Positions 51,501 through 64,000 of a DNA stretch of 64,000 nucleotides are shown piece by piece (position 1 is the first letter of the stretch; the number at the start of each line of letters is the position of its first letter). The stretch comes from Macropodus opercularis. Taxonomy: Eukaryota; Chordata; Actinopteri; Anabantiformes; Osphronemidae. Location: contig CM061104.1 in assembly GCA_030770545.1 (NCBI GenBank), positions 11,665,001-11,729,000 of the forward strand, read 5' to 3'. The position numbers and the translations under genes were made by a program. The notes under the pieces were generated by a model. The model did not search any database, was not told the DNA's origin, and was given only the letters and a program-made list of their open reading frames with translations.

Positions 51501-54267
51501 TCTCAGTCATGCTCCAAAACCCTCTCATTACACATATTCCTAACTACACGTCATTTGCAGCTAATGCAATAAAATGAGGCGATTTGCTGTTGTGTGACAT
51601 TCAAAAACACTTGAGTCAAAAAAAAAACAGGAAAAAAAAAACTCAACGTGCACTCAGTACAGTCAGAGAAGTGAGAGGACCCTGTTGGTGTAATAACGTA
51701 ATAACCTCACCTTGTACTCAATGTGAGTGGCTGTGGTCTTGGTGTTTTCAAGATGCTCTACCAGACAAATATCACCAAGAAAATTGCCACGAGCTGCAGA
51801 CAGGCAACTCAACAGGTCACCCTCCAAATTCTTGAGCTCAATCTTAAAGTTGTTCTGTTGTGTTGTGAGCTCCATCTTGTAAACATAGAATTCAACATAC
51901 ACAAAACACAAACTGTATTATATTATACTGTACATTGCTGGCAACAATTGAAAAGAACTCAAATTCAATTGTAAGAGTTCACCTTTAGGGCCTCCAGGTC
52001 GGGCCTTTCCTGGGACACTACCTGCCCCAGCAGCTGTTCTTCTAGGCCTGTGGGAGTCACTGTGAAGTTGATGAGAGTAGTCTGGGCCTGGAGCTCAGGA
52101 GGAAAATGAGGATTGGCCAACTTGGTGTGAATAATGAGTTTAAAGTTACTGTTGTATTCACACTCCTTGCTTCCAATCCGAATGTACCTGGATAACAAGA
52201 GAATATTCCTTAAACAATATCCTCTGTTGAAAAGAGTTGAAGAACCAAATCAAACAAGAAAAAATGCTTGAGTTCACTTGTTGGGAAGTAAAGTTAAAGT
52301 ACCAATCATTTGTTGATTGCATAATGGTGTGATGACCAGAGCTAGTGATATCAAAATAGTTCTTCATGACAGAATGTACTGTGTTTAGAGCATCTGAGTC
52401 CATTGATCTCACACATTCCTGCATTGCAAAATCAACTTCACTCTCACGCCAAAGTTCACTTTAAACAAATAATCTTGAATAAATATGAAAGATTATCACC
52501 ACAGCAGCCAATATTTATCTATTCCTGCATTTCAATTAAATTAGCACTGGCTTGACGAACCTGGTGGCATTTCATTTTTCTCTAATTACCCCTCGATGTC
52601 AGGCAAGGCCCCAATTTTACAGCACAGGTTCCTCATGGCCTGGGTCTGGTTCAACTCTATATCTTCACAAGCCAGAATTAATGTACTATTGATAGAACCA
52701 TTACTCCACCAAATTAAAGTCCTTGCTGATGGATTGTCTTGTAGTCTTCCGTCAGCCATGAAAGGAATAATTAGTATTCATTACTTCACACTCTACAACA
52801 TTCCAATTATTAATGAACTTCAGCTGTGGAGCCCTACCAGATCCATCATGGTTGCTGCAGCAGGTTGTATTAATCATCGACAGAAACAAGTGTGTGGGTC
52901 ATCTACAAGGGATAAACTTATAATCAGATTTACCATGATGAATTGTTACATCTGGAGAGACAGGACCTCCGAAGACACTCAATGAGTATGTAGTAACATG
53001 CTCATACAAAGTTCAGTGATGGAGAAATGAAAAACATTTATGAGGGGAGAGTCAATATAGGTCAATACATCGATTTCTTATTCATTGCTCTGGGAAATGT
53101 GCTGAAATTTTGTTGATTCACGTTGAAAGTAACTAAATAAATAAATACAGAACAGGTGTTCTGGTGCTGCTATTATATTTGTAAAGGAGGTTACAGTGGG
53201 TGGAAGAAATTATGTTTAGAACAGCATCATGAAATGATTATTGCCTAACTGTGTTTGCCATAATGATGGACCCCGTAATGAAGGCGGTAGTGTTACATGC
53301 TAACTGATGGTAGACAACAGTGCTCCTCACAAGCAGGACTGCCTTCAATACAGCCTCTACATTGGCCCAGCTGCTCAATATTTACCACACCTAAAGAATA
53401 TGAACACGCAAACACACTGTACATTTATCAATAGTGTTGAGGGAGAAATCAATATGTGGACCTCGAGGATTCAGAACATGCACCGCAAATTCATTTTTAA
53501 TCTAAAGAGTGGGCAATAATAATGTATTCAGTCGTGTCTTTCTCTGTGAGGTACAAACATCTGACAAACCTGCTCCTATTGTCTCATACCACAGCTACAC
53601 TATGACGGGTTGTGTCAATATCTGGGACCAACAAATAAATTAAAGTTATTCTTTAAACAAATTAAAGTGTACAGTGAGTAAAAGGTTATTCCTGTAGAAG
53701 TCTATTCTATTTGAGGTTCTTTGTTTTTTATCCATGACTCTTCCACAAGTGAGGCATTTTATTTTAATAATGTTTCCATTTGAGTCCGTACCTTCCTTTT
53801 TTAATAGTACATCTACCCAACAGAGGCTCCAGGACTGGGTCTATATTTTCTTGCAGATTTTCGATGAGGATGGTTTCACCACAGGAGAGGGCTTTTTCAA
53901 TAACATCTAGGTAACTGTTAAATCAAACACAGAATTAAAAGAAAAGAAAAGGCTCCTTTTACAGTCACACCTCACTAGGGTATTAAAACTTGCTTTGATT
54001 GTAAATAGACAATTGTTAGATCCTTCCTCACCCTTTCTGTCCCAGCTGCACCACCTTCAGCTCTGACCCCAGACGGTTTCGGATCCATTTAATGCCCTGC
54101 TGCTGAGGGTCAATCATGAGTGGCCAACGCTCACTGGTGGTCAGGATGGCAGCATTCTCTGTGGACATCCTATCATTTGGCAAGCCCTGGTTATGCCAGG
54201 CAGCCACAGTGGCATCGTCTGTAATCATGAGGATTGGATCCAAGCCGTCTGTCAAGGGTACAGAGAC
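45550..54267 (-). CDS. dnah11: dnah11 AAA5-AAA6 and C-terminal domain exons
   Basis: Nineteen exons cover AAA5, AAA6 and the C-terminal region. Recognisable blocks are TDDATVAAWHNQGLPNDRMS, QGIKWIRNRL, DPVLEPLLGR, RYIRIGSKECEYN, RPDLEALK, LFERDKLTFLSHTAFQ, RPDRMTYAL, FFILSPGVDPL, LHNVSLGQGQEEVAE, GHWVILQNVHLVARWL, ITNEPPTGMNASLH, FGPQGWNRNYPFSTGDL, GGHITDDWDRRL, YGLHPNTELECLT, VCLQECERMN, VWLSGLFNPQSFLT and FMEGARWDAQSG. The last exon ends at a TAA at 45552-45550 after WIVGGVALLLSV, the normal end of the family, so the C-terminus is intact. Confidence 0.9.
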
Positions 54268-57200
54268 CTGGAACAGAAATCAAGAAATGATGTCACTCTA
54301 GCTGGAGCGCTAGTGGCAAAACAACAAGCTGAACGAGTGCGGTCTAAACAACACACTCAAACTGGTAAAACTGATCTCACCCTCTGAGACTGGAGAAAAG
54401 GAATCCACGTGTTGTTAAAAAGCTCGATACGATACTGCCTAGTAAAGTAGCCCAGGTAGGAGACGAACGCTGACGCGAGAAGGACATCACCATACAGGGT
54501 TTTCTGTTGCTTCTCATACTGAACGACAGCTTTGGACCAGCGCTCCTTCTCTGACTGCAAGACACAGAAGAAAAGAAGGCTTCAATGTTCTTTTAAAAAT
54601 ATGTAAAGCACACAAAAAACAATTACGACAGAGGAGATTAAATCAAATGAACGAAGAAGAATCGAAACCTCAGAAAGAATAATATACTAACTAATAAAAT
54701 GTAAGGCGCAAAGCACACAAATGCAAATCCCTTAAAACAGCTTTGAAACTTTGGCTGTGGATGCACTCTGCATCAATTTAGCATTCATTTAAACCTTCAA
54801 TACTAGGACTGTGACAGCCCTACAACAATAAATCATGCATGGCATTTTCTTAGCAGAGGCTGTGGATCTAGAATATGTCACATAATACATTTTCAGACAG
54901 TTAAAAATCACTATAATTTCACTCTAATGTATTATGGATTGCTCGTAATATCACTCAGTCTGGGGTGAGACATTGTTAATTTCCAACAGCTGTTGAGGCT
55001 TTGAGTTAAGTTAATGATTAAATATAGACGGCCTGATTTATTAGTCTGAACGCTATTGCTTCCAGGTCAATGGCATAAAGACAAAACATTTATCTTGATA
55101 TGTTTAAAAGCCAAGTTGCTGCATTGAAGCAACATTTATTTTCTGGAGAAAAAGAAAGTCGACCTTAAGAAACAGCCATTCAAATGTCGATTTTATATTT
55201 CATATAAGCACCTATAAGGGTAGATGCTAAAGCCTAAAAAGGCAAACAAAGAAACAAGAAAGTTCATTATGAAGGATGTATTCTGTACACCAGTGTGCCG
55301 TGTCTTACCTCGTACTTTGTTCAAAATTCCCACCAATTAATGATTTCAAATCTAAATAGCAGATTTTGCAAGGACACGACCAAAGGCATTCACATGTTAT
55401 GTATACTAGATAACAGATATATTATGATCCCACTCCGCCTGTCTGCTGCACTGCCTGAGACCAGAGCGCATGTAGCCTTTCTGCCATGTCTCGTCCTCTC
55501 TCCATTTGGAAACTATTCAGATAGCCAGTTGCCCAGTTCAGTCATGCGTATGCTGTGGTCCAGCCCTCTCTACCTGTCTCACAAGTGCCTAGCGTGCTGC
55601 TGGGCCAGGCTGTAAAAGCTCCCTTTGCCTGGGCTACTCACACGACTGTCAGGCTATCCTGCCAAGACATAACAACTTCTAGTGAAGCTTACTGATGCAG
55701 TTCAATATCCAGCACCTCTCTGTGCATGCCTCCAGCAAATTGACAGTATATTTTATGCCAGGTCAGCTCAATGACACCACCAAAATCCTCTACGTCTCCT
55801 TGTGTACCTCTAAGCCTTGGACTAGTCGGTTGGCCAGCTCTATGGTCTGCTTGGTACGTGCCACCTCTTCTTGACAACTGATCTTCTCAGCTGTAGCTTT
55901 TTCAAACTGAGCTGTAAGGTTTTGGAGACTGGCATCAAGGTCCTGGAAGTATACACCAAAAGAAAACCAGGGAAACTAGACACCAGCAAAAAAATAGTAA
56001 GTATAGAAAGTATAATCACATCATTGTACTTACTGCTAATTTCTTCTGAACTGTCAGCAGTTTGGCAGTTGCCATTTCTAGTTCAGTGTTAGCTTGCGAT
56101 AATGCAAGCCTTTTAGGAAGGACCTCACAATATATCTAAAAGTACAATACATAAGAACACAAATTTATCATGATACAAAACCTTCTTCCTGCAAATAGAT
56201 TTATATAAACTTTAACTACAACAAGGGCCTGACCTCGTAGTATCTAACAATGTTAATGGTCCAGGCACAGAGACCAGCTGCAGCTGTAGATTTTGTTCGA
56301 ACAAGATCAGGGTGAAACTCTGGGTTTGTCAGATACTGTTGTTTCACCACAGTCAAACAAGACTCAGGTATGTGTTGTTTGTCATATGACACAAGGGTCT
56401 GCAGGAAATCATCCACCTGAACACAAAAACAGGGGATACATTAATAACTTAAAAACACTCGCTGTTCCAAAGAATCATCTTATTAATTAAACCCTAAATA
56501 AGACGTATCAGAAATTATCAGCAAAATGTATTTCACATAACTGTTTGCTAATATTTACAAATGACAGCCCACCAACAGGGACTATGATTAGGTTTTGTTT
56601 GGTTTGGTTAGGATTGGTTTCCCTTAGATAGATTTGTCTTTTCTTGAGTCAAATTTACAAGATTGGCATTTGAACTTGACAGTGGTACTTGAATATGTTT
56701 CTTAACAAATCTTTATCAGTTAACCAAATTTAACCAACCAATAGGCTGAAACCAACTACTTCAAATGCTAAATAATGAGAAATGCACTTCTGGAACATCA
56801 TGTGAAAATGAACTGGCCTTTTAAAAACCAAATCCTTTTATAGCCACGGCTGCATTAACAGTCACTAGCAGTTGAGAAGCGGGTCAACACTTGCTCTCCC
56901 AGTGAGTGAGCATATTCAAAGAGACATCCAGCTGTAATGTGAACACTGGGAAGAGGCTATGCAGGGCCAGGGTCAAGGCCAGCACACAAATTAGATTGGC
57001 ATTATTCAGGCAGGTCTGATTGACATGATGACAACTTAACCTTGCCCATGAAGGCTCGCGCCGCCTTCCAGCTCCGATCCTTAGGAACTCGTCCACGAGG
57101 AGCTAGCAGAACCATCACAGCTGCTGCAACATTAATCACTGCCGCAGGAGGGTTTGGGAAAGCCTTCAACTCTGTAAGATTTATCTATAACATATATAAA

Positions 57201-60200
57201 CACTGAATAATACTGCACAATACTACTAAATATTATACAGGATTTTGTCCTATTTCATAAAATAAAACACCTTGTTGAGGGTATCCAGTGCTGCTGTAGC
57301 AGCTGTAAGTGATGGCTCTGCCTTCGCTAGGTCATTTTCACATTCCTTCTGTTTGACTGAAACCTGTACCTGTATCATCGCCACCTACACAAACGCAATC
57401 AGAATAAATTGAACAAATATAAGAAATTGTGTTCATGTCGTTCTATTATTATTTCACATAATATATATGAGGAGGACACTGCCAAATAAGTTAAAACAAA
57501 CGTGGTAAGATATCTCACCTTTTGTGCCTCAGCATCAGCAGCCTCTTTCTTATTGCTCACCCTCTCAGTCTGAAGTCCAATTTTTGTAATTAGAGCTTCA
57601 ATGTTCTGATTTTTAAAGGTCAGCCTAGCTTCTTGAGATGCCAGTTTGGTTTTCATATGCTCAACCTAAAACAAATAAAAAAGACATTCTACAATACCCC
57701 TGCCTTGAACCTTTACCCTAAAATTACCGACCTACTTTACATAATACATACTGTAAGACCAGTACCAGTTTACCTGAGCAGCAGTGGTTTGGAGTTTTTG
57801 AAGGCCACTGTCCAGACGTTTCATCTTATGCTGTAGCTGAGCTTGGCTCTTCTCCAGAAGGTTTCTATACAGGGAGATTTGCTGGAGAAAGCTCTTGGGG
57901 GTGGTGTAATTGTACCTCTTCTCATTGCGCTGGTATTTTTCACTTGCCTGGTTGACACTGGTGTGAACATGGGCCATGAAAAGACTGATGGATTCCTGGA
58001 CAGCAGGCTGTAAAAATAAGCAGACAAGGAGGGAGAGGGGAAAACAGGGCGAGGTGGATTGAGTAGAGTTTAACATGGCCAACCTGATGGAGACTGAAAT
58101 ATTATCTTCATAAATTTTGAATTCATCTACAAGTTTTGCCACCTTACTTGGCTGGCCCTGACTTACTCAATCTGAAATTTAGGTGCAGCTAGCAGGAATG
58201 ATTAGGCTTTGAAACCTCTGAAAATAATGTGTTTGGACCACTGACATTCAGCTTGTAAAACATGCACACTGTTTACATTATCGCTGATGTCCTCCAGCTT
58301 TCTAAGCACTGTCTTTTGGCTGTTGTGCTACATACTGTACCAACAAAATATTCATCATATGCTTCTCGATGCCACACAGCCTCCATTAATCATACAGTTA
58401 GAGATCAATTAAAACAAGAACAAATGAGCAGAGAATACAAAGATCAAACCTAACCATAACTCACAAAAAAGCCATTGTTAATGATCATGGAACTAGTAGG
58501 AAAAATCATTATTAATTAAGATCTGACATGATGCTTTTTGACAAAGCATGGTATGTTCAGTTGAGATGCGAAAGAAGTTCTCATTGATTGGGCTTGTGCA
58601 ACAAACATCAGTGGGTTGTGCATTTCTAACTTTAAATAAATGATCATTTCATTTCTTGGATTCCTGCCTCTTTAACAAAATAAACAATCATTAATGACTT
58701 TTGATATATTGTAAGTTGTTGCACATTTTTTGCTTCAACTTTCCAAAATATTTAATCAATCGAAGCTAATACAAAGCCCTACCTGCCTCCACCAAGTGTA
58801 ATATGTTCTGCTTGGCATACTGTTTAATACTGCATCTCCGAATTACGTCCACACTCGGATAGTGGTCTACTGGAGCTATAGCTAAACTATTAATTACTAT
58901 AACTCTATGAGATAATATTAGTGCTACAGTAGCCTAACCTACCACTAATAAGCACTAATGCTGCAACACTGACACAGTTTTCCAGCTACTACTATGAAAA
59001 ACAATTTTCATCGGCCCACGAGCATCCACACATGCACAGATGTACACAGACAAAAAGTGGAAACTAATCGTCTGGCACATGTTCACATATGTGATGACAC
59101 TTTCTGGTTGTGACAGCTGTGCCTCCTTAGAGGGTCGTTATGTGCCTAATCACTCTTCTCTCATTAACATAAATGATCCTTGGTCGCAATCGTTCCAGTG
59201 CTATGATGGAAAACAATGATATGCCTGTACTCACAGTGAGTCTCCAGGCATGTGTTCAGCAATTTGTCAGTATCTTAGGCGAGAACTAATGATGAGGAAT
59301 CTATGGAAAAGTTAATCCAGCTGCACTGTAGTAATTAGAAGGTGTTCATTAAAGTCTAATTCAGTCAGGAGTATGGTTGTACACTGCAAACTTCCACAAC
59401 GCAGCAGGGTGCCAATAGCAATTTTTTTTTTACTTGACTATTTTTAAAATCAGAAAGACTGTGGGATAATATGAAGGATTTGAATTCGAACGCCTGACCT
59501 CAATGCCATCAATCTCTTGGATGAACTTGTAGCTGACGGACTGGAGAGCTTCAGAGGTCCAAGGATGAAACCAGTCAATGGTGGTACACTGGATGAGGGC
59601 TGGAAAACGACGAGCCCTAACACGAAGAGCTTTGCCCACAGGAGACAAACACAGTACCACCTACAGGAAAGGAAACAGGAACGATCACCACTTGTTACAT
59701 GCCATGTATCACAATAATACATCTCTCATTCCTATACATATTGATAAAAATCTACAGTTCAATGCACATCATAGGCCAAAATAAAAATCCGTAATTGCCA
59801 GCAGTGTGTGCTTCCACTTGGCATCCGGACAACCAACCACAATCCCAGTTGGCTGGAGCAGACGGTCACACTACCAGAGGCCCTGGCACTAAGATTAGCT
59901 GGACAACATACTGTACATGTGTACGCACACAAATACACACATACACACAGTTTGTGTGGCTCTGTTAATTCCCCTTGTCAAACTAAATACATAAAGAGAG
60001 TACTAATATTAATAATAATTATAATAATAACAATAAATAGATAATAAAAACTAATTCTGTGCTTCCACTGAACATGTTATTCAGTTAAAAACTTTACACA
60101 TGGAAGAACAGAGAAGTGTGTGTATTGCAATGCTAAAATATAGACTTGGATACTAGAGGACAGCAGAAGTAATTCAAAAGAACAGACCGTGAGCTGTAGT

Positions 60201-63200
60201 TGCACTCGATCAGTAAAGAACCTCCAGCAGTTCTCCCTGGTGTCCAGCAGTCCGAGGGCTCGGACCTCAGATCTCACACCTGCCACAATACCTTTAATCT
60301 CATCCTCACTGAAAAGCTGTGGAATTTCTCCTGGAGGGAAAGACAAAATCATAATTGCTGACAAGTGAGCTACAGTAAACTGAGCAATACTCACTTATTA
60401 AACAATGCCATATTTAGTGATAGTTTAGGAAAGATTTAATAACTTATACAGCCATGAATGAATGAAAAATGGTTCAAATACAGAGGCAACAGCCATGTCT
60501 CCCAGTGCAGGTCTGTTTTCTGATTTATCCACCTATCAGTGCTAAAATTCATTATTATTTGTGTCTCACCTGATGCCAGCAAGTCATTAATTATGACTAA
60601 GAATTGCTCATCGGGTATCTGTGCATCAGTTAGGAGTAAAGCCACCCGCTGGTTCTTCACGCCGGTCTTTAGAAGCAGGGCAGCCAGATCCATCTAAGTA
60701 AACCAAAAAAAACACACATACATGCCATTAATGAAAATCTACTGCACCATGTTAACAGAAAGTCGACTAAATAATAAAAAATTAATTGCAAATTGTCCAG
60801 CAATGATCAATAGACTAGCTATGACCGCACCTTGAGTCTACTTAATGACAAACCTAATTTTTCAGTAATATTGAAATATTTCTCAGTAGCTTTTAATAGT
60901 ATCTGACATTTGTCCTGCATCAGTGGAGACAATGGACAAAAAACTGAATTTTATCATCATCATGAAGGCAGAAGGAAAACTGATCGAGAGGGGTGAATTA
61001 TCCACACCGTGCAGAACAACAATGCAATTCCACACATGTATAGGACATATAACTAGTTAGCAGCTCCTACACCACTTAATATACTACAAGGGTATGTTTA
61101 TTTTAAAAGATCATATTTTACAATGAGCTTTGTGTTCTGATTGGCTTTAACCTGAAAACACAAATATATACCTTAAGGTCCTGGGGGCTATAATCCTTTC
61201 TCAGAGTGACTTGGAAGACCTCTACAGAGGACATGTAGGCAGCCAGACGAGTCAGGCTCTGCTTCCCACTGCCCCCGACCCCAATCAGTAAGCCATGACT
61301 CCTTGGAGACTCCAGAATACGGCTGATGCGACAGCTAGTAACAACATAATACTTGTTATGCCACTGAATGCACATATCTACCCCATCTAAATATTAAAAC
61401 CTACAGAGAATGACTTTAACGACCTTAATATGTAGTTTCAGCAGGAAAAGCCTAATAAATCTCGATAACTGTTACTTTCTGAAACCAATTATTACCATTT
61501 TAATTAAACTATAGTGCTCTAATTAATCTTCATCTATATACAATATGTTCTGATCTCTATGTGTAACTATAAAATTAGGTATGATCTTTATTAACAACAT
61601 ATTATGACAGCTTGATATTGAGTTCTTACACGTGTTCCATGGCATCTTCAAATAGCACCAGATTCATTGCTGGGTTAAGCTCATTGTAGCTCTCCAGGGC
61701 GTCTGTGAGGATGGACCTGAGCACAGACCAGTTTGTGACAGGACAATAGAAGGCTCCCTCACCCATCTTGGCAAAGTGGCAAAAGAGATGGGGCTGCTTT
61801 GTCACCCTTTTGTCTTTCAGTCCCTGGATGAAGACACCCATGACCCGTTTAACAGATTTGTTCAGTTTTGTTATATAAAGGTGAAAACTGCAACCTGTTG
61901 TTGGTCTCTATCTGTATTGTACCTGAAAGCATTTGTGCACAGTCTCCATTTGGAGCTTCTGGAAGAGTTGCAGGTCCTTGACATCTACCAGCCTGTCAGA
62001 GTATACTCTGCAGGACTCATGGATCCACAGTAGTGCTAGATCAATGTTGTCTTTCACATTGTCTGGCCCAGCAAAGATAATGCCCTGAATTGATACAGAT
62101 ATAAAAATATATCTATATAAGTATACAGTTGCAAGAAAAAAGTATGTGGATTTCTGCATTAATTGGTCATAAAATATGTTCTGATCTTCATCTAGGTCAA
62201 TAGAAACAGTCTGCTTAAACGAATACTGCTAATACTAATACATTGACAGTGCAGTGTGGAAAAAGTATGTGAACCCCTCGGCCAATTACTTCTCCAAGAG
62301 CTAATTGGAGCCAGGAGTCAGCCAACCTGGAGTCTGGATGGATTGCTGTCATTGACAGAAAAATGAAATGGCATGACCTTGAGAGAGCGATTCACACCAG
62401 ACATCCCAAGAATATTCCTGCACTGAAGAGTGAAGAGGAATGGTCAGGGTTGCAGAAATCCATGTAATCCTACAGAGTTCACATTCTTTTTCTTGCAAGT
62501 ATACACTGAGCTCCTCCTTTCTCTCCATCTACTTGCAGTACACGCCAGCATTGTATTGCATGTCATTAGCTTTATGTCTTTATTCTCCCATACATGTGTT
62601 GTGGTTCTCTCTCTCTGTTCCTTTCTGCAGATGCTTACAAACTCTGACCTGTATGTTTCTAGAGTGCAGCTGCTTGCTGCTCGTTATTTTGTTGTTTTGC
62701 CACTGTCAGTGCTTACTCGAACAGGACTTGTTGGGTCTTCTATGTTATTTTAATACATTTTAGTTGTATTTGGTGTTCTCTAAGGTCTTTAACCTTACTT
62801 TGTAAAGTGTCTCGAGATGACTTTTGTTGTGAATTGTCGCTTTATAAATTAACTGAATTGAAATTACCTGAAAAATGTTACACATTTCTCGCAAATTAAA
62901 GGTATAGTGAAATTTGATGGCTGTAGGGAGAAAATTGTGAACCATCTTGTCATGAAGAGTTATGGCTGCCTGGACCACAGATACAGCACTGCTCTGCACT
63001 TGTGGACTAAAGATGTGGTGTTTCAAGTGGCCACTCAAGATCTGGCCGAAGATTGTCATCTGGGCTTCAGGTGAAGGGAAGTTCACTGCAAACACTGAGA
63101 AATGTCTCTGTGGAGAGTAAAGATACAACCAAATTGAGCATATTCTGTTCTAGGAAAAAAATAGTTCTAATAAAATAGCAGTTTAAGGATGACTTCCATC

Positions 63201-64000
63201 ATACTCTGAAACCTTTAAACACACCCTGGCAGGCAAACTGAATAAACTAGGTTAAAGTGAATTTGTCTGGAGATGTGTTTTTTCATTTGCATATTTATGC
63301 ATGTATATATTTTTGTATCTGCAGTTGTTGCTACATTATTAAAATAGGCCCTCTTTGCTGCCACTTGAGTGTAAAATATTGTGTTGTTACATGATTTATT
63401 TATGAATCTACATGGAAGATTTAAGATCCCTTTTCCTAGTGGCATTGTAAATGTTTCTTGCTCATGCTAATCCACTACACAAAACTGACAATGTCTGAAA
63501 CAGATGAAAACTTACATAGTGTGTGTATGTGTAAATAAGTTGTGCACAAATTCACACACTTTGACAGTATATGAAGGAGATTTGTATTAAAAAAATGTTA
63601 AAAACATTACGCTGGTAGGTGTCACAAACCAAAACCATACCAACAATAAGAAGTGTCACAAAACCATTAAATTCAACGTAAGACTAAGGACAATTCCACT
63701 GGTAAACAAACCTGTAGTCTTGGGTTGATACTGAAGCATCCAGCAGTTGGATTCATACAGGCAACATACTGGGTATTATGTATTTCCTTTAACATTAATT
63801 TGTGTCTGTCATACCTAAAGACGGAGAAATGCAACATGACTCGGTTTCAAAAACAAAAAACTCGGTCAAAATGTTTCATGATTTGATGATACACATACTT
63901 GAAAAACTAGTGCTAAGTACTGTATATATGCTCACCAGTGCCCATAATCCAGATGCTGGCGTATAAGTGTATGAGACTGCACCGTACCGTAACTGTCAAC
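45550..64000 (-). CDS. dnah11: Axonemal outer-arm beta-type dynein heavy chain, C-terminal 36 exons (partial)
   Basis: Motor subunit of ciliary outer dynein arms. Exons in transcript order: 63936-64000 (cut), 63712-63814, 62868-63107, 61923-62084, 61630-61823, 61172-61334, 60570-60693, 60188-60330, 59499-59660, 57774-58007, 57519-57665, 57271-57384, 57041-57184, 56234-56416, 56034-56135, 55808-55942, 54381-54554, 54032-54267, 53792-53914, 51983-52187, 51711-51875, 51324-51464, 50885-51055, 50351-50473, 50048-50241, 49817-49965, 49611-49738, 49111-49338, 48831-49022, 47729-47848, 46823-47065, 46556-46738, 46354-46469, 46143-46255, 45904-46044, 45550-45797. All join in frame (1935 aa plus stop), every intron GT-AG. 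Family marks: GVGGSGKQSLTRLAAY (AAA4), NYTTPKSFLQQI, RTKSTAAAGLC, YTVWTF-type end TYVWTFHLR. DNAH9, DNAH11 and DNAH17 are close; convergence with rapgef5 favours dnah11. Confidence 0.92.
47849..48830 (-). other. dnah11 intron, no exon seen
   Basis: A 1-kb intron between YNYLEANTK and VPWEDLCYLF. AT-rich, with nothing recognised. Confidence 0.8.
52188..53791 (-). other. dnah11 intron, no exon seen
   Basis: A 1.6-kb intron between the exons ending GRCTIKKGR and beginning YIRIGSKE. The 129-codon plus-strand frame at 52596-52985 has no recognisable product. The protein is continuous across the junction, so no exon is missing here. Confidence 0.8.
54381..58007 (-). CDS. dnah11: dnah11 stalk and microtubule-binding domain exons
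   Basis: Eight exons encode the antiparallel coiled-coil stalk and its tip. CC1 runs from AVQESISLFMAHVHTSVNQ through LEKSQAQLQHKMKRLDSG and NKKEAADAEAQK. The tip is in exons 57041-57184 and 56234-56416 (LTELKAFPNPPAAVINV, LLAPRGRVPKDRSWKAAR, FMGKVDDFL, RTKSTAAAGLCAWTINIVRY). CC2 follows in 56034-56135, 55808-55942 and the start of 54381-54554. The short AAA5 linker YGDVLLASAFVSYLGYFTRQ ends the block. Heptad-like Leu/Ala spacing and Lys/Glu/Gln richness support coiled coil. Confidence 0.88.
54555..55807 (-). other. dnah11 intron, no exon seen
   Basis: A 1.25-kb intron within the CC2/AAA5 boundary (NRLVQGLE to SEKERWSK). The short plus-strand frame at 55295-55615 is not recognisable. Confidence 0.8.
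58008..59498 (-). other. dnah11 intron, no exon seen
   Basis: A 1.5-kb AT-rich intron between the exon ending EIDGIE and the stalk exon beginning PAVQESIS. The junction is family-like without an intervening exon. Confidence 0.8.
61172..61334 (-). CDS. dnah11: dnah11 exon with AAA4 P-loop
   Basis: This exon carries CRISRILESPRSHGLL and the Walker A motif GVGGSGKQ of the fourth AAA module, with the catalytic Lys present, followed by SLTRLAAYMSSVEVFQVTL. The preceding exon (61630-61823) ends LVLFEDAMEHV and the next (60570-60693) begins MDLAALLLKTGVKNQ, as in outer-arm beta heavy chains. The Walker B-like part is ALLLTDAQI in the next exon, with Ala-Gln where many paralogues have Ser-Gln. Confidence 0.9.
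62126..62502. mobile_element. Internally deleted Tc1-like transposon relic
   Basis: The left end reads CAGTTGCAAGAAAAAAGTAT next to a TA, and the right end carries GTTCACATTCTTTTTCTTGC before AAG and TATA, a degraded inverted copy of the same terminus. Inside are blocks I recall from Tc1/mariner elements of fish and frogs (AAAAAGTATGTGAACCCCTC; GCTAATTGGAGCCAGGAGTC; GACATCCCAAGAATATTCCT). At about 377 bp it lacks a transposase frame and is non-autonomous. It sits in the dnah11 intron between exons 61923-62084 and 62868-63107. The exact right edge is uncertain by a few bases. Confidence 0.75.

Noticed and set aside
52596..52985. 129-codon plus-strand open frame inside a dnah11 intron
   Set aside because: No recognisable protein, opposite strand to the gene, and no splice or promoter context.

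Overview
The window is vertebrate nuclear DNA, most likely from a ray-finned (teleost) fish. The evidence is: all recognisable genes are multi-exon and vertebrate, most introns are short (about 70-500 bp), the relic of a Tc1-type transposon common in fish genomes is present, and the ferroportin gene is a divergent copy. This placement is inferred from gene content. Exons were read by eye using splice signals, phase continuity and recalled family sequence; every internal exon used below keeps the reading frame.

Layout from left to right. 1-14910 (minus): the first three coding exons of an fhod3-like formin, separated by introns of about 4.7-5.2 kb; the rest lies beyond base 1. 14911-16185: a CpG-rich divergent promoter region. 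16186-19585 (plus): a complete 12-exon slc6a19-like neutral amino-acid transporter (620 aa). 21486-24344 (plus): a complete 8-exon ferroportin (slc40a1-like, 590 aa). 28176-31970 (plus): two candidate upstream exons that may belong to a longer rapgef5 transcript. 32305-41137 (plus): a complete 16-exon rapgef5 (610 aa, Rap1/Rap2 exchange factor). 45550-64000 (minus): the last 36 exons (1935 aa) of an axonemal outer-arm beta-type dynein heavy chain, assigned as dnah11 because it is convergent with rapgef5, as recalled for human 7p15.

The genes do not form one pathway. fhod3 builds actin in muscle, slc6a19 and slc40a1 are membrane transporters typical of absorptive epithelium, rapgef5 activates Rap GTPases, and dnah11 is a ciliary motor. 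The two transporters are same-strand neighbours, fhod3 and slc6a19 are head to head, and rapgef5 and dnah11 are tail to tail.

The most notable signal is an AT-AC intron in rapgef5 (36158-36334) with a U12-type donor and branch point; only this splice restores the protein expected from human RAPGEF5. Also notable are a GC-AG first intron in slc6a19, a perfect 20-bp hairpin in a rapgef5 intron, the candidate upstream rapgef5 exons, and the absence of a recognisable cdca7l between rapgef5 and dnah11. I found no new type of system, no CRISPR array, no bacterial operon and no viral gene.
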